Assembly (NCBI RefSeq): GCF_009674535.1
Contig: NZ_WKJK01000011.1
Location: forward strand, 62,001 to 126,000
DNA from: Duganella guangzhouensis
GTDB lineage: Bacteria; Pseudomonadota; Gammaproteobacteria; Burkholderiales; Burkholderiaceae_D
Direction: 5' to 3'
Length of the DNA: 64,000 bases
The notes under the pieces were generated by a model. That model was not told where the DNA came from. It searched no databases and saw nothing but the letters and a program-made list of their open reading frames with translations. Position numbers and translations under genes: made by a program. Positions 8,916-17,759 of the stretch are shown here, piece after piece; the stretch's first letter is position 1; each line of letters begins with the position of its first letter.

Positions 8916-10892
8916 TCAGTGTGTGCCGAGATTCTTGTCGAGGAACTTTTCGACCCGGCCCCAGAAGTCGATGCGGTTCTTCGGCAGGTACCAGCCGTGG
9001 CCTTCTTCGCTGTACTCCACCCATTCAACCTGGGTGTTGCCGGCGGCTTGTACGGCGTCGCGGAATTTGGTGCCGTGGTTGATTGGCACGCGGCGGTCGG
9101 CACCGCCGTAGGCCAGCAGCAGAGGTTGCTTGATGCGGGCCGCCTGCGCCAGCGGTGATGTGGCTTGTAGTTGTGCGGCGTCCTGTACCTGGTCGCCGAT
9201 CAGCACCGGCATGCCGAACTGCTTCCATTCGGCGGGCAGGTCGGAGCTGTGGAACCAGCCGCTGTCGTACATCAGGTTGATGTCGGTGACGCCGACCCAG
9301 TCGATGCCGCATTTGTACAGGTCGGGATCGTTGATCAATCCCATCAGCGTGGCGTAGCCGCCGTAGCTGGCGCCGGCGATGCAGATGCGCTTGGCGTCGG
9401 CATGGCCCTGGGCGATGGCCCAGCGTGTGCTGTCGGCGATGTCGTCCTGCATTTTCAAGCCCCATTGCTTCCAGCCAGCCTGGAACAGTTGCCGGCCGTA
9501 GCCGGTGCTGCCACGGAATTCCGGCTCCAGTACGGCGTAGCCGCGCGAGGCCAGGAATTGCGCTTCGGCGTCCCAGTTCCAGCTGCCGCCGCGCACCCAT
9601 GGGCCGCCGTGCACCAGCACGACCATCGGCAGGTTTTTCTGCTGCGCTCCTGGTGGCAAGGTCAGCCATACCGGCAGTTGCAGGCCGTCGCGTGCCTTGA
9701 TGTGGTACAGCTCGCGCGCGCCCATCTCGGCCGGCTTGATCTGCGGCGCCATGCGGCCGACTTCGCTGGTGCGGCCGCTGTCGGTGTTGTACACCAGGTA
9801 GCGGCGCGGCTGTTTGTCGGAATAGGATTCCACCAGCAGCCACGGGCTTTGTGGCCGTGTGGGCGGGGTCAGCAGGTTGACGGTGCCGGGCAGGATCTTG
9901 TCCACCTTGGCTTGCAGCGCTTGCATGGCGGGATCGAACCAGACGGTGCCTTCGGCGTCGCTGTGGATGCGGATGCCCAGCAGTTTGTTGTTGCTGATGA
10001 TGAGGTGGCCTCGGAAGTCGAAGCCGTCCAGTTCGACCAGATGGCGCGGTGGCAGTTTGCCGTGTTCGAGATCGTAGCGGTACAGCGCGCTGTTATCGCG
10101 GCCGGTGTTGCTGACCACGTACAGCGCGCCGTCCGGCCCGAACGCCAGCGGCTGGAAGCCACCGCCGCCGGTGTAGGCGTCAAACGAGGCCAGCGTGCGC
10201 CAGGCTTTGCTGGCCGGGTCCAGGTAGCGGATGGTGGCGATGTTTTGTTCCAGCGTCTGCACCAGGCGCGGCTCGCCGTTCTGGTCCAGCAGCCAGCTGC
10301 GCGCACTGGATGGATGGTCGACCGATTCCGCCTTGCCGTTGCGGGTGTTCAGTCGCAGCAGGTCTTCCGACAGCAGGTTGCCGACGCTGCTGAAGCTGAT
10401 GTCCTTGACGTACACGTATTCCGAATCCTGGGCGCCGGCCTGGTCCAGCATATAGGTGTGCCAGGGCAGCAGGTCGTTGTTGTCTTCGCCGTTACGCACG
10501 AACTGGTTGCGGCGCAGCGCCAGTTGCTTGTAGTGCTTGCCGTCGCGGTCGACCACGAACAGGCCAGGGGCGTAGCGCACGTCGCGCTGGCCGGTGCTCT
10601 TGTCGGCCGTGCTGTACAGCAGCCGATCATTGTTGACCCACTGCGCCTTGCCGATGTCGGTGTCGTTGAACTGCGCCACCATATTGGCTTGCATGGTGTC
10701 CAGGTCGACCACGGCCAGGCCGTCGCGGCGGTCGTTGGCGCCGATGAAGGCGGCCAGGTAGCGGCCGTTAGGCGACAGCATGGCGCCGTTGAACGGGGTG
10801 TTGTCGAAGAAGGCGGAGATCGGCGGCGGCGCGGCGTGACTGCGCGCGGCCGCCGCCAGCAGCAAGGCTGCCAGCAGACGGCGGTGGAACAT
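8916..10892 (-). CDS. S9 family (prolyl-oligopeptidase-like) serine peptidase, copy 2
   Basis: Exported alpha/beta-hydrolase peptidase of 658 residues from the ATG at MFHRRLL, which starts a signal peptide ending near AHA. An N-terminal beta-propeller-like region (about 30-390) precedes the catalytic domain. The triad is visible: Ser509 in GASYGG, Asp599 in GGADRR, His632 in EEGHGW. Family members cleave short peptides, often as dipeptidyl or acylaminoacyl peptidases. The ATG overlaps the stop of the upstream paralogue as TAATG, so the two genes are coupled. The two proteins share long identical blocks in the catalytic domain and are clearly a tandem duplication. Confidence 0.92.
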   Translation of the reverse strand: MFHRRLLAALLLAAAARSHAAPPPISAFFDNTPFNGAMLSPNGRYLAAFIGANDRRDGLAVVDLDTMQANMVAQFNDTDIGKAQWVNNDRLLYSTADKSTGQRDVRYAPGLFVVDRDGKHYKQLALRRNQFVRNGEDNNDLLPWHTYMLDQAGAQDSEYVYVKDISFSSVGNLLSEDLLRLNTRNGKAESVDHPSSARSWLLDQNGEPRLVQTLEQNIATIRYLDPASKAWRTLASFDAYTGGGGFQPLAFGPDGALYVVSNTGRDNSALYRYDLEHGKLPPRHLVELDGFDFRGHLIISNNKLLGIRIHSDAEGTVWFDPAMQALQAKVDKILPGTVNLLTPPTRPQSPWLLVESYSDKQPRRYLVYNTDSGRTSEVGRMAPQIKPAEMGARELYHIKARDGLQLPVWLTLPPGAQQKNLPMVVLVHGGPWVRGGSWNWDAEAQFLASRGYAVLEPEFRGSTGYGRQLFQAGWKQWGLKMQDDIADSTRWAIAQGHADAKRICIAGASYGGYATLMGLINDPDLYKCGIDWVGVTDINLMYDSGWFHSSDLPAEWKQFGMPVLIGDQVQDAAQLQATSPLAQAARIKQPLLLAYGGADRRVPINHGTKFRDAVQAAGNTQVEWVEYSEEGHGWYLPKNRIDFWGRVEKFLDKNLGTH

Positions 10893-12904
10893 TACGGGGT
10901 GGCTCCAATATTTTTGTCGAGGAATTTCTCGACCCGGCTCCACCAGTCGATGCGGTTTTTCGGCAGCTTCCAGCCGTGGCCTTCCTCTTCATACTCGACC
11001 CATTCCACGTTCGGATTGGTGTCCTTGACGGCTTTGTAGAAGCGGGTGCCGTGCGGCAGCGGCACGCGGCGGTCGGCGGTGCCGTAGCCCATCAGCAGCG
11101 GTTGCGTGATCTTGCTCGCTTGCAGCAGCGGCGAGGTGGCTTTCAGCTGTTCGGCATCCTTGACCTGGTCGCCGATCAGCACCGGCATGCCGTAGCGCTT
11201 GTAGTCTTCGGGCGTGTCGGATTCGTAGAACCAACTGCCGTCGTACATCAGGTTGATGTCGGTGACGCCGGCCCACTCGAAGCCGCATTTGTACAGATCC
11301 GGATAGCGGATCAGGCCCATCAGCGTGGCATAGCCGCCGTAGCTGGCGCCGGCGATGCAGATGCGCTTGGGATCGGCGATGCCCTTGTCGATGGCCCAAC
11401 GGGTGGCGTCGGCCACGTCGTCCTGCATTTTCAGGCCCCATTGCTTCCAGCCGGCGTGGAACAGCTTGCTGCCGTAGCCGGTGCTGCCGCGATATTCCGG
11501 CTCCAGCACGGCATAGCCGCGCGAGGCCAGGAACTGTGCCTGTGCGTTCCAGCCCCACTGGCTGCCGCGCACCCACGGGCCGCCGTGCACCAGCACCACC
11601 AGCGGCAGGTTTTTGTTCGCGCCCTGCGGCAGCGTCAGGCCGGCGGCGATGGTCAGGCCGTCACGGGTTTTGTAGTCGACCATGTCCATGCGCGCCATCT
11701 GGTTCGGATCGATGGCCGGATGGGCGGCGCCAACCAAGGTCAGCTTGCCGGTCTCGCTGTTGTACAGCATGGTGCGCTTGGGCCAGAAGTCGGCGTAGGA
11801 GGTCACCAGCACCCACGGCGTTTCCGAGCGCGGCGGCACGTTGATCAGGTTGACGGTGTTGGGCAGCATCTGGTCGATTTTGGCCTGCATCGCCTTCATG
11901 CCCTCGTCCAGCCAGGTGGTGCCCATGGCGTCGGTCAGGTGGCGGATGCCGAGCAGCTTGTCTTTGCTCATGATCAGCTCGCCACGGAAGTCATAGCCGT
12001 CCAGCTTGACCAGCGGATGGTCGGCCAGCTTGCCGGTGTTGAGGTTGTAGGTGTAGACCTCGGTGGTGTCGCTGTGATTGCGCGCCAGCACATACAGCGT
12101 GCCGTCGGGGCCGAACGCCAGCGGGCGGAAGGTGCCGCCACGGCCGGTGTAGGCTTCAAAGTCGGTCAGCTTGCGCCATGCTTTGGTGGCGGGATCGCGG
12201 TACCAGACCATGCTGGTGGCTTTGTCGCGGGTCAGGGTCAGGCGCGGCTCGCCGTTATGGTCCAGCAGCCAGTAGTAGCTGTCGCCGGGGCGGTCGACCG
12301 AGCTGGCGACACGGCCGTTGACGGTGTTCAGGCGCAGCAGGTTGGTGTAGTTGAATTCGCCCGCGCTGCTGTAGTTGCGGTCCTGAACGTAGATGTAGTC
12401 GGAATCCTGGGCGCCGTCCTGGCCGGTCAGATAGGTATGCCACGGCAGCAGTTCGCGCGAGGTGAGCGTGGAGCCGTTGGTGACGAAGGGTTTGCCACTG
12501 CGCATCGCCAACTGGCGGAAGCCGGTGCCGTCGCGGTTGATCGCGTACAGGCCGGGCGCGTAACGCATGTCGCCCGGCGCCAGATCCTTGTCGGTGGCGG
12601 TGAACACCAGGCGGTTGTCGTTGACCCAGGCGTACTGGCCGATGTCGGCATCGCTGAAATTGCCGACCGCCTTGACCGCGTTGGTGGTGAGGTCGACCAC
12701 ACCCAGCATGTCGCGCCGGTCTTTGCTGCCCAGCCGCACCGCCAGATAGCGCCCGGACGGTGACAGTTCGGCGTCGCTAAACTCGGGGTTCTCAAAGAAG
12801 CTGGCGATGGCGGGCTTGGTTTTTGCGGCCTCGGCAGCGAGGGCTTGGGTGCCGAGAAACGCGCCGGCCAGAGCCAGGGCGCGCAGCAGTGAAGTTAAGC
12901 GCAT
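10892..12904 (-). CDS. S9 family (prolyl-oligopeptidase-like) serine peptidase, copy 1
   Basis: A 670-residue paralogue of the gene just downstream. It has a signal peptide (MRLTSLLRALALAGAFLGTQALA), a propeller-like N-terminal region and a catalytic domain with Ser521 in GASYGG, Asp611 in GTADRR and His643 in EEGHGW. It is first in the two-gene unit and has an AAGG ribosome-binding site. The divergence between copies is greatest in the propeller, the part that gates substrate entry, so the two may differ in peptide preference; that is inference. A TAACCTG/CAGGTTA dyad lies just upstream of its start. Confidence 0.93.
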   Translation of the reverse strand: MRLTSLLRALALAGAFLGTQALAAEAAKTKPAIASFFENPEFSDAELSPSGRYLAVRLGSKDRRDMLGVVDLTTNAVKAVGNFSDADIGQYAWVNDNRLVFTATDKDLAPGDMRYAPGLYAINRDGTGFRQLAMRSGKPFVTNGSTLTSRELLPWHTYLTGQDGAQDSDYIYVQDRNYSSAGEFNYTNLLRLNTVNGRVASSVDRPGDSYYWLLDHNGEPRLTLTRDKATSMVWYRDPATKAWRKLTDFEAYTGRGGTFRPLAFGPDGTLYVLARNHSDTTEVYTYNLNTGKLADHPLVKLDGYDFRGELIMSKDKLLGIRHLTDAMGTTWLDEGMKAMQAKIDQMLPNTVNLINVPPRSETPWVLVTSYADFWPKRTMLYNSETGKLTLVGAAHPAIDPNQMARMDMVDYKTRDGLTIAAGLTLPQGANKNLPLVVLVHGGPWVRGSQWGWNAQAQFLASRGYAVLEPEYRGSTGYGSKLFHAGWKQWGLKMQDDVADATRWAIDKGIADPKRICIAGASYGGYATLMGLIRYPDLYKCGFEWAGVTDINLMYDGSWFYESDTPEDYKRYGMPVLIGDQVKDAEQLKATSPLLQASKITQPLLMGYGTADRRVPLPHGTRFYKAVKDTNPNVEWVEYEEEGHGWKLPKNRIDWWSRVEKFLDKNIGATP

Positions 12905-12924
12905 ATGCCTTGTTGTAAAATTGG

Positions 12925-12951
12925 TAACCTGAATACAATAGCACCAGGTTA
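12925..12951. promoter_or_regulatory. Inverted repeat upstream of the S9 peptidase pair
   Basis: TAACCTG (12925-12931) and CAGGTTA (12945-12951) form a perfect 7-base dyad with a 13-base spacer, 21 bases before the peptidase ATG. This is the position of a promoter or 5' leader. It could be an operator or a leader hairpin; no regulator can be named. Confidence 0.35.
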
Positions 12952-13012
12952 GTAAATCCGCAATTACCGGTATGTAATTTATTGTCGCCTATTGTGAATG
13001 CTGTTACCGCAG

Positions 13013-15067
13013 TTACTGTTCGGGCGCGCGGATGTAATCGACCAGCGCGTGAGTCTGGCGACCCGGCGCCGGCGTCGCCAGGCTGACCGCGACGATGGTC
13101 AGCACGCCGGCCGGCACGCCAAAGATGCCGGCTGAAATCGGCGCGATGTGGAACCACTGGCTGGCCGTGCCGCCACCCAGCACCGGGTGGGTGTGCAGCA
13201 TGTAATAGACGCACACCGTGAAGCCGGCCATCATGCCGGCGATTGCGCCTTGGTGGTTGGCGCGCTTCCAGAACACGCCCAGCACCAGCGCCGGGAACAG
13301 CGTGGAGCCGGCCAGCGAGAAAGCGGCGCCGACCAGCGACAGGATGTCGCCCGGCTTGGTGGAGGCGGCGTAGGCGGCAATGAAGGCCACCGCCAGCAGC
13401 AGCAGCTTGGATATCGTCACCCGTTTCTGGGTCGAGGCGGCGCGGTCGACCAGCTTGTAGTACACGTCGTGCGACAGCGCGTTGGAGATGGCCAGCAGCA
13501 GGCCGTCGGCGGTGGACAGCGCGGCGGCCAGGCCGCCGGCCGCCACCAGGCCGGAGATCACATATGGCAGGCCGGCGATTTCCGGCGTGGCCAGCACCAG
13601 CACGTCGGCGTCGATGCTGATTTCGGCCAGCTGCACGATGCCGTCGTGGTTGACGTCGGTGATGCTGAACAGCGGATTCAGCTTGTCCACATTGGCCCAG
13701 TATGAGACCCAGTTGGGCAGGTGCGCATAATCGCTGCCGACCAGCGCGCTGTAGATGTCGTACTTGACCAGCACCGCCAGCGCCGGAATGGTCAGGTAAA
13801 TCAGCAGGATGAAGAACAGGGTCCAGAACACCGAGACGCGGGTCTCGTGCACCGATGGCGTGGTGTAGGAGCGCATCAGGATGTGCGGCAGCGCGGCCGT
13901 GCCCAGCATCAGGCAAAACACCAGCGCCAGGAAGTTGTTGCGCTTGATGTCGGATGTGACCGGATCGCCGGGGTAGGGCGTGGCGTGCGGTGTGATCGGC
14001 TCGGCGTGCTGCAGGTTTTGTTCGCGCGCCTCGGTCCACAGCCGTTCGGCCTCGTCGGCGTTTTTCGGATAGGCCACCAGTTCGCGTTCGGCGCTGCGGA
14101 TTTCCAGCAGTGAGGCGTTGCGCGCCTTGACCTGGTCCAGCTTGTGTTGCGCGTCGAGCCGGCCGGCTTCCCACGAGGCTGGCAAGTCTTTCAGCCGCGC
14201 GGTGTAGTCGGCGGCGCGCTGGCGGTAGATGGCGCGCACTTCGGCTTCCTTCGGATCTTCCTGCAGCACGTGCTCGCGCGCGCTCAGCTTGGGCAGCAGT
14301 TTGCCGTAGGCCACTTGCGGAATCGGGTTGTCGGCGTGCTTGACCGACAGCCACATGGCCGGGATCAAAAACGCCACCAGGATGATGATGTACTGCGCCA
14401 CCTGGGTCCAGGTGATGGCGCGCATGCCGCCCAGGAAGGAACAGACCAGGATGCTGGCCAGGCCGAGGAAGATGCCGACCGAGAAGTCGACGCCGGTGAA
14501 GCGCGATGCGATCAGGCCCACCGCGTAGATCTGCGCCACCACGTAGGTGAAGGAAACGATGATGGTGGCGATCACGGCCAGGATGCGCACCGCGCGGCCG
14601 CCGCCTTCCGGCTTGTCGAGCGCGCCGTAGCGTTCGGCCAGGAAGTCGGGGATGGTGTATTGGCTGAACTTGCGCAGATAGGGTGCGATCAGCAATTGCA
14701 CCAGGCAGTAGCCGCCGGTCCAGCCCATGATGTAGGCCAGGCCGTCGAAGCCGTGCAGGTAGAGGCCGCCGGCCAGGCTGATGAAGCTGGCGGCCGAGAT
14801 CCAGTCGGCGGCGGTGGCCATGCCGTTGAACATGGCCGGCACGCGTCGCCCGGCGACGTAGTATTCCAGCACGTTGGAGGTGCGGCTGACCACGCCGATC
14901 AACGCGTACAGCACGATGGTGGCAAACATGAACAGGTAGCCGATCCAGACGCGCGGCATGCCTTCCTGTTCCAGCGCGGCCAGCGCGATCAGGAAGCAGC
15001 CGAAGCCGGCGGTGAACAGGCTGTAGTAATAGCGCAGGCGCTGGAAGAAGGTGCGTGGGGCTTTCAA
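13013..15067 (-). CDS. Sodium:solute symporter, VC_2705-like large subfamily
   Basis: Inner-membrane symporter of 684 residues in the SSS family, related to acetate permease ActP. The start is a TTG whose bases overlap the stop of the DUF4212 gene (TTGA), as is common in this pair. Multiple membrane helices are evident. Between about residues 245 and 365 there is a charged, probably coiled-coil hydrophilic insertion, which is why this subfamily is longer than the usual 500-550 residues. Homologues with a DUF4212 partner are annotated as probable acetate or other monocarboxylate symporters. Here the gene is the last of a four-gene overlapping unit with its own two-component system. Confidence 0.88.
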   Translation of the reverse strand: MKAPRTFFQRLRYYYSLFTAGFGCFLIALAALEQEGMPRVWIGYLFMFATIVLYALIGVVSRTSNVLEYYVAGRRVPAMFNGMATAADWISAASFISLAGGLYLHGFDGLAYIMGWTGGYCLVQLLIAPYLRKFSQYTIPDFLAERYGALDKPEGGGRAVRILAVIATIIVSFTYVVAQIYAVGLIASRFTGVDFSVGIFLGLASILVCSFLGGMRAITWTQVAQYIIILVAFLIPAMWLSVKHADNPIPQVAYGKLLPKLSAREHVLQEDPKEAEVRAIYRQRAADYTARLKDLPASWEAGRLDAQHKLDQVKARNASLLEIRSAERELVAYPKNADEAERLWTEAREQNLQHAEPITPHATPYPGDPVTSDIKRNNFLALVFCLMLGTAALPHILMRSYTTPSVHETRVSVFWTLFFILLIYLTIPALAVLVKYDIYSALVGSDYAHLPNWVSYWANVDKLNPLFSITDVNHDGIVQLAEISIDADVLVLATPEIAGLPYVISGLVAAGGLAAALSTADGLLLAISNALSHDVYYKLVDRAASTQKRVTISKLLLLAVAFIAAYAASTKPGDILSLVGAAFSLAGSTLFPALVLGVFWKRANHQGAIAGMMAGFTVCVYYMLHTHPVLGGGTASQWFHIAPISAGIFGVPAGVLTIVAVSLATPAPGRQTHALVDYIRAPEQ

Positions 15068-15393
15068 GCGTGCGGCTCCGTGGCGGCGCTAGCGCGGTCC
15101 AGCTTGCGCATGCGCCAGGCGTAGATGGCCAGAATCGACAGATAGACCAGCGACGCGCCTTGCGCCGCCAGGTAAAACGACAGCGGCCAGCCGAATACGC
15201 TGAGCCCGGCCAGCTCGCGCGCGAAGAAGGCGGCGCAGAAACCGGTTGTCAGCCACAGCAGCAACAGGATGGCGGTCAGGCGACGGGTACGCTGCCAGTG
15301 CTGGGCGCGGGAGAGTTGCCGCGCCGCGCCGCGCGACGGAGGCGGCGTGGCGGCGTCTGGCGTGGGGGCGGCGGGCGGTTGTGGCTTATCCAT
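15064..15393 (-). CDS. DUF4212 small membrane protein, symporter partner
   Basis: A 109-residue protein with a Pro/Ala-rich cytoplasmic N-terminus and two hydrophobic helices (about residues 39-60 and 70-92), then a charged tail. DUF4212 proteins are nearly always encoded directly upstream of a large-subfamily sodium:solute symporter and are thought to be an accessory subunit. Here the gene overlaps the sensor-kinase stop by 8 bases and the symporter start by 4. Confidence 0.87.
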   Translation of the reverse strand: MDKPQPPAAPTPDAATPPPSRGAARQLSRAQHWQRTRRLTAILLLLWLTTGFCAAFFARELAGLSVFGWPLSFYLAAQGASLVYLSILAIYAWRMRKLDRASAATEPHA

Positions 15394-16909
15394 AATGTGG
15401 CGGCTCTTCGTCTTGCTCCGGCGAGGCGGGCGGCAGCGGGAAGGTCAGGCGGAACAGCGCGCCGGGCAGCTTGGGCTGGGTGGCGCGCGGGTTGTTGAAG
15501 ATATCGACCTCGGCGCCATGCTGCTGCGCGATCTCGCGCACGATGGCCAGCCCAAGTCCGCTGCCCTCGGCGGTATTGCCGAGGATGCGGTAGAAGCGCT
15601 CGAACACCCGCTCGCGCTCGCCCTGGGCGATGCCCGGCCCGGTATCCTCGACTTCCAAATAGGCATGCAACGCCTGCTCGTCGCCGCGCACCCGCACCGT
15701 GACGCTGCCGCCGGCCGGCGTGTAGCGCATGGCGTTGTCGATCAGGTTGGACAGCAGCTCGCGCAACATGGTGCCATGGCCCAGGATCTGTACCGGCAGC
15801 GCCGGCTCCTCATAGCCGAGGTCGATGCGGTGGGCAAACGAGGCTTGCACCCAGTCTTGCACCACATTGCGCGCCAGCTCGCCCAGATCCAGCGGCAGCA
15901 GCGCGCTGCCGGCCGGCTGCTGGTTCTCGGCCCGCGCCAACGCCAGCAACTGATTCACCAGCCGGGTGGCCGCCTCCGAACTCTTGGCCAACTGTTCCAG
16001 TGAACGATGGATCTCGCCCTCGTCGGTCTGGCGCAGCGCCAGTTCTGATTGCATGCGCATGCCGGCCAGCGGCGTGCGCATCTGGTGGGCGGCGTCGGCG
16101 ATGAAGCGCTTTTGCATATCGATGTTTTGCGACAGCCGCGCCAGCATCTCGTTCAGCGAGCCGACCAGCGGCGAGATTTCTTCCGGCACCTGGTTGGAGG
16201 CGATCGGACTCAAGTCCTCGGAGGCGCGCGCGCGTATCCGCTCCTGCAACTGCGCCAGCGGTGATAGTCCGCGCGCCAGCGCAAACCAGACCAAAGCCAG
16301 CACAATCGGCAGCACGATGAATTGCGGCAGGATCACGCCCTTGATGATGGCGTTGGCCAGCTGAGCGCGCTTTTCCAGCGTTTCCGCCACCTGCACCAGC
16401 GCCAGTTGCGGTGTGCTGCCGTCGCTGCGCTCCAGCTGCACATAGGCGAAGGCGACCCGCACCGGCGTGCCATGCATATTGTCGTTGCGGAAGCGCACGC
16501 CACCGGAGCTGGTCTTGTCCTCATCGTCCAGCACCGGTTGCGGCATGTCGCGGTCGCCGTCGATGTGTTCGCCGCTTGGGCCCTGGATCTGGAAGTAGAC
16601 GTTGTCGATGTCGTCGGCGCGCAGGATGTCGCGCGCCGAGCCGGACAGGTGTTTGATCAGTTGGCCGTCGACCGAGCGCACCTGCTGCGCCAGCACTGTC
16701 ACGCTGTCTTCCAGGGCGTGGTCGAATGGTTGATTGGCGATCGACTTGGCGACCAGATAGGTGATGGCGATGCTCATCGGCCACAGCAGCAGCAGCGGGG
16801 CCAGCATCCAGTCCAGGATTTCACCGAACAGCGAGTGCTGTATGTCTTCATCCGCATCGAGCGCGGGCGGCTGATATTTCAGCTCGGTGGTTTCCTGGGA
16901 GGGCGTCAC
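15386..16909 (-). CDS. Two-component sensor histidine kinase
   Basis: Membrane histidine kinase of 507 residues. A first membrane helix at about 35-55, a periplasmic sensor domain to about 185, a second helix near 190-212 and a HAMP linker lead to the HisKA helix with His in AAHQMRTPLAG. The ATPase domain follows: N box DNAMRYTPAGG, G1 DTGPGIA, G2 GSGLGLAI. The architecture matches the TctE/QseC group that senses small carboxylates or other external signals. It starts with GTG overlapping the regulator stop (GTGA). Being in one unit with a symporter, it probably controls uptake of that symporter's substrate. Confidence 0.93.
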   Translation of the reverse strand: MTPSQETTELKYQPPALDADEDIQHSLFGEILDWMLAPLLLLWPMSIAITYLVAKSIANQPFDHALEDSVTVLAQQVRSVDGQLIKHLSGSARDILRADDIDNVYFQIQGPSGEHIDGDRDMPQPVLDDEDKTSSGGVRFRNDNMHGTPVRVAFAYVQLERSDGSTPQLALVQVAETLEKRAQLANAIIKGVILPQFIVLPIVLALVWFALARGLSPLAQLQERIRARASEDLSPIASNQVPEEISPLVGSLNEMLARLSQNIDMQKRFIADAAHQMRTPLAGMRMQSELALRQTDEGEIHRSLEQLAKSSEAATRLVNQLLALARAENQQPAGSALLPLDLGELARNVVQDWVQASFAHRIDLGYEEPALPVQILGHGTMLRELLSNLIDNAMRYTPAGGSVTVRVRGDEQALHAYLEVEDTGPGIAQGERERVFERFYRILGNTAEGSGLGLAIVREIAQQHGAEVDIFNNPRATQPKLPGALFRLTFPLPPASPEQDEEPPHYG

Positions 16910-17616
16910 TTGGACGCGCTTCCGCTGTCGGCGGCCGCGCGCGCCGCCTCGCTGTATTTCTCCAGGCAGTAGCCGAGGCCGCGCACGGTGACGATGCGCA
17001 CGCCGCCGACTTCAATCTTCTTGCGCAGCCGGTGCACATACACCTCAATGGCGTTGTTGCTGACTTCCTCGCCCCATTCGCACAGGTGGTCGACCAGTTG
17101 TTCTTTCGATACCAAGCGGCCGGTGCGTGCCAGCAGGATTTCCAGCAGGCCCAGTTCGCGCGCCGACAGGTCCAGCATCTGCTCGTTGATGTAGGCGCTG
17201 CGACCAACCTGGTCATAGCTGAGCGGGCCGTGCTTGATGGTGGTGGCGCCGCCGCCGGCACCGCGCCGGGTCAGCGCCCGTACCCGCGCCTCCAGTTCGG
17301 ACAGCGCGAAGGGCTTGGCCATGTAATCGTCGGCGCCGAGGTCGAGGCCGTTGACGCGCTGTTCGATCGAGTCGGCTGCGGTCAGGATCAGTACCGGCAG
17401 CAGCGAGCCGCGCGCGCGCAGGCGGCGCAGCACTTCCAGCCCGGACAGCTTGGGCAGGCCCAGATCCAGGATCAGCAGGTCGAATTCCTGGGTCGACAGG
17501 GCGGTATCGGCTTCCTGTCCGTTTCTGACGCAATCAATGGCGTAGCCGGACTGGCGCAGGGATCGGGTCAGACCATCGGCCAGCACGCTGTCGTCTTCGG
17601 CAAGTAAAATACGCAT
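16906..17616 (-). CDS. OmpR-family response regulator
   Basis: A 236-residue regulator: receiver domain (about 1-115) with acidic residues Glu7, Asp8 and the phospho-acceptor Asp51 in LLILDLGLP, the signalling Thr in LTAADS and Lys in MAKPF, followed by an OmpR/PhoB winged helix ending near YCLEKY. It is the first gene of the unit that continues into the kinase, DUF4212 protein and symporter, and it is divergent from recA. By neighbourhood it is a TctD/QseB-like activator of that unit. Confidence 0.94.
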   Translation of the reverse strand: MRILLAEDDSVLADGLTRSLRQSGYAIDCVRNGQEADTALSTQEFDLLILDLGLPKLSGLEVLRRLRARGSLLPVLILTAADSIEQRVNGLDLGADDYMAKPFALSELEARVRALTRRGAGGGATTIKHGPLSYDQVGRSAYINEQMLDLSARELGLLEILLARTGRLVSKEQLVDHLCEWGEEVSNNAIEVYVHRLRKKIEVGGVRIVTVRGLGYCLEKYSEAARAAADSGSASK

Positions 17617-17703
17617 CTAAAACACTCCGGCTGCACAAGCCCCTATTTTGGCGAGTTTTTGTGCTTTCGCAAAGAAATACGAAAATCCCGCTTGCATTGA
17701 GCA

Positions 17704-17719
17704 CTGTTTTTTTATACAG
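17704..17719 (+). promoter_or_regulatory. LexA (SOS) box upstream of recA
   Basis: CTGT at 17704-17707, eight bases, and ACAG at 17716-17719 match the proteobacterial LexA consensus CTGT-N8-ACAG, with the flanking A and T extending the symmetry. It overlaps a likely -10 element (TACAGT, 17715-17720) placed 17 bases after TTGCAT (17692-17697). The box lies 41 bases before the recA ATG, so LexA binding would block RNA polymerase. Confidence 0.88.
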
Positions 17720-17759
17720 TGCTACCTGTATTGAACAACCTACTGGCTGAAAGCACATT

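Noticed and set aside
9171-12763. Two long plus-strand frames (622 and 595 codons) opposite the S9 peptidases
   Set aside because: Mirror each other because the peptidase genes are duplicates; no independent coding evidence.
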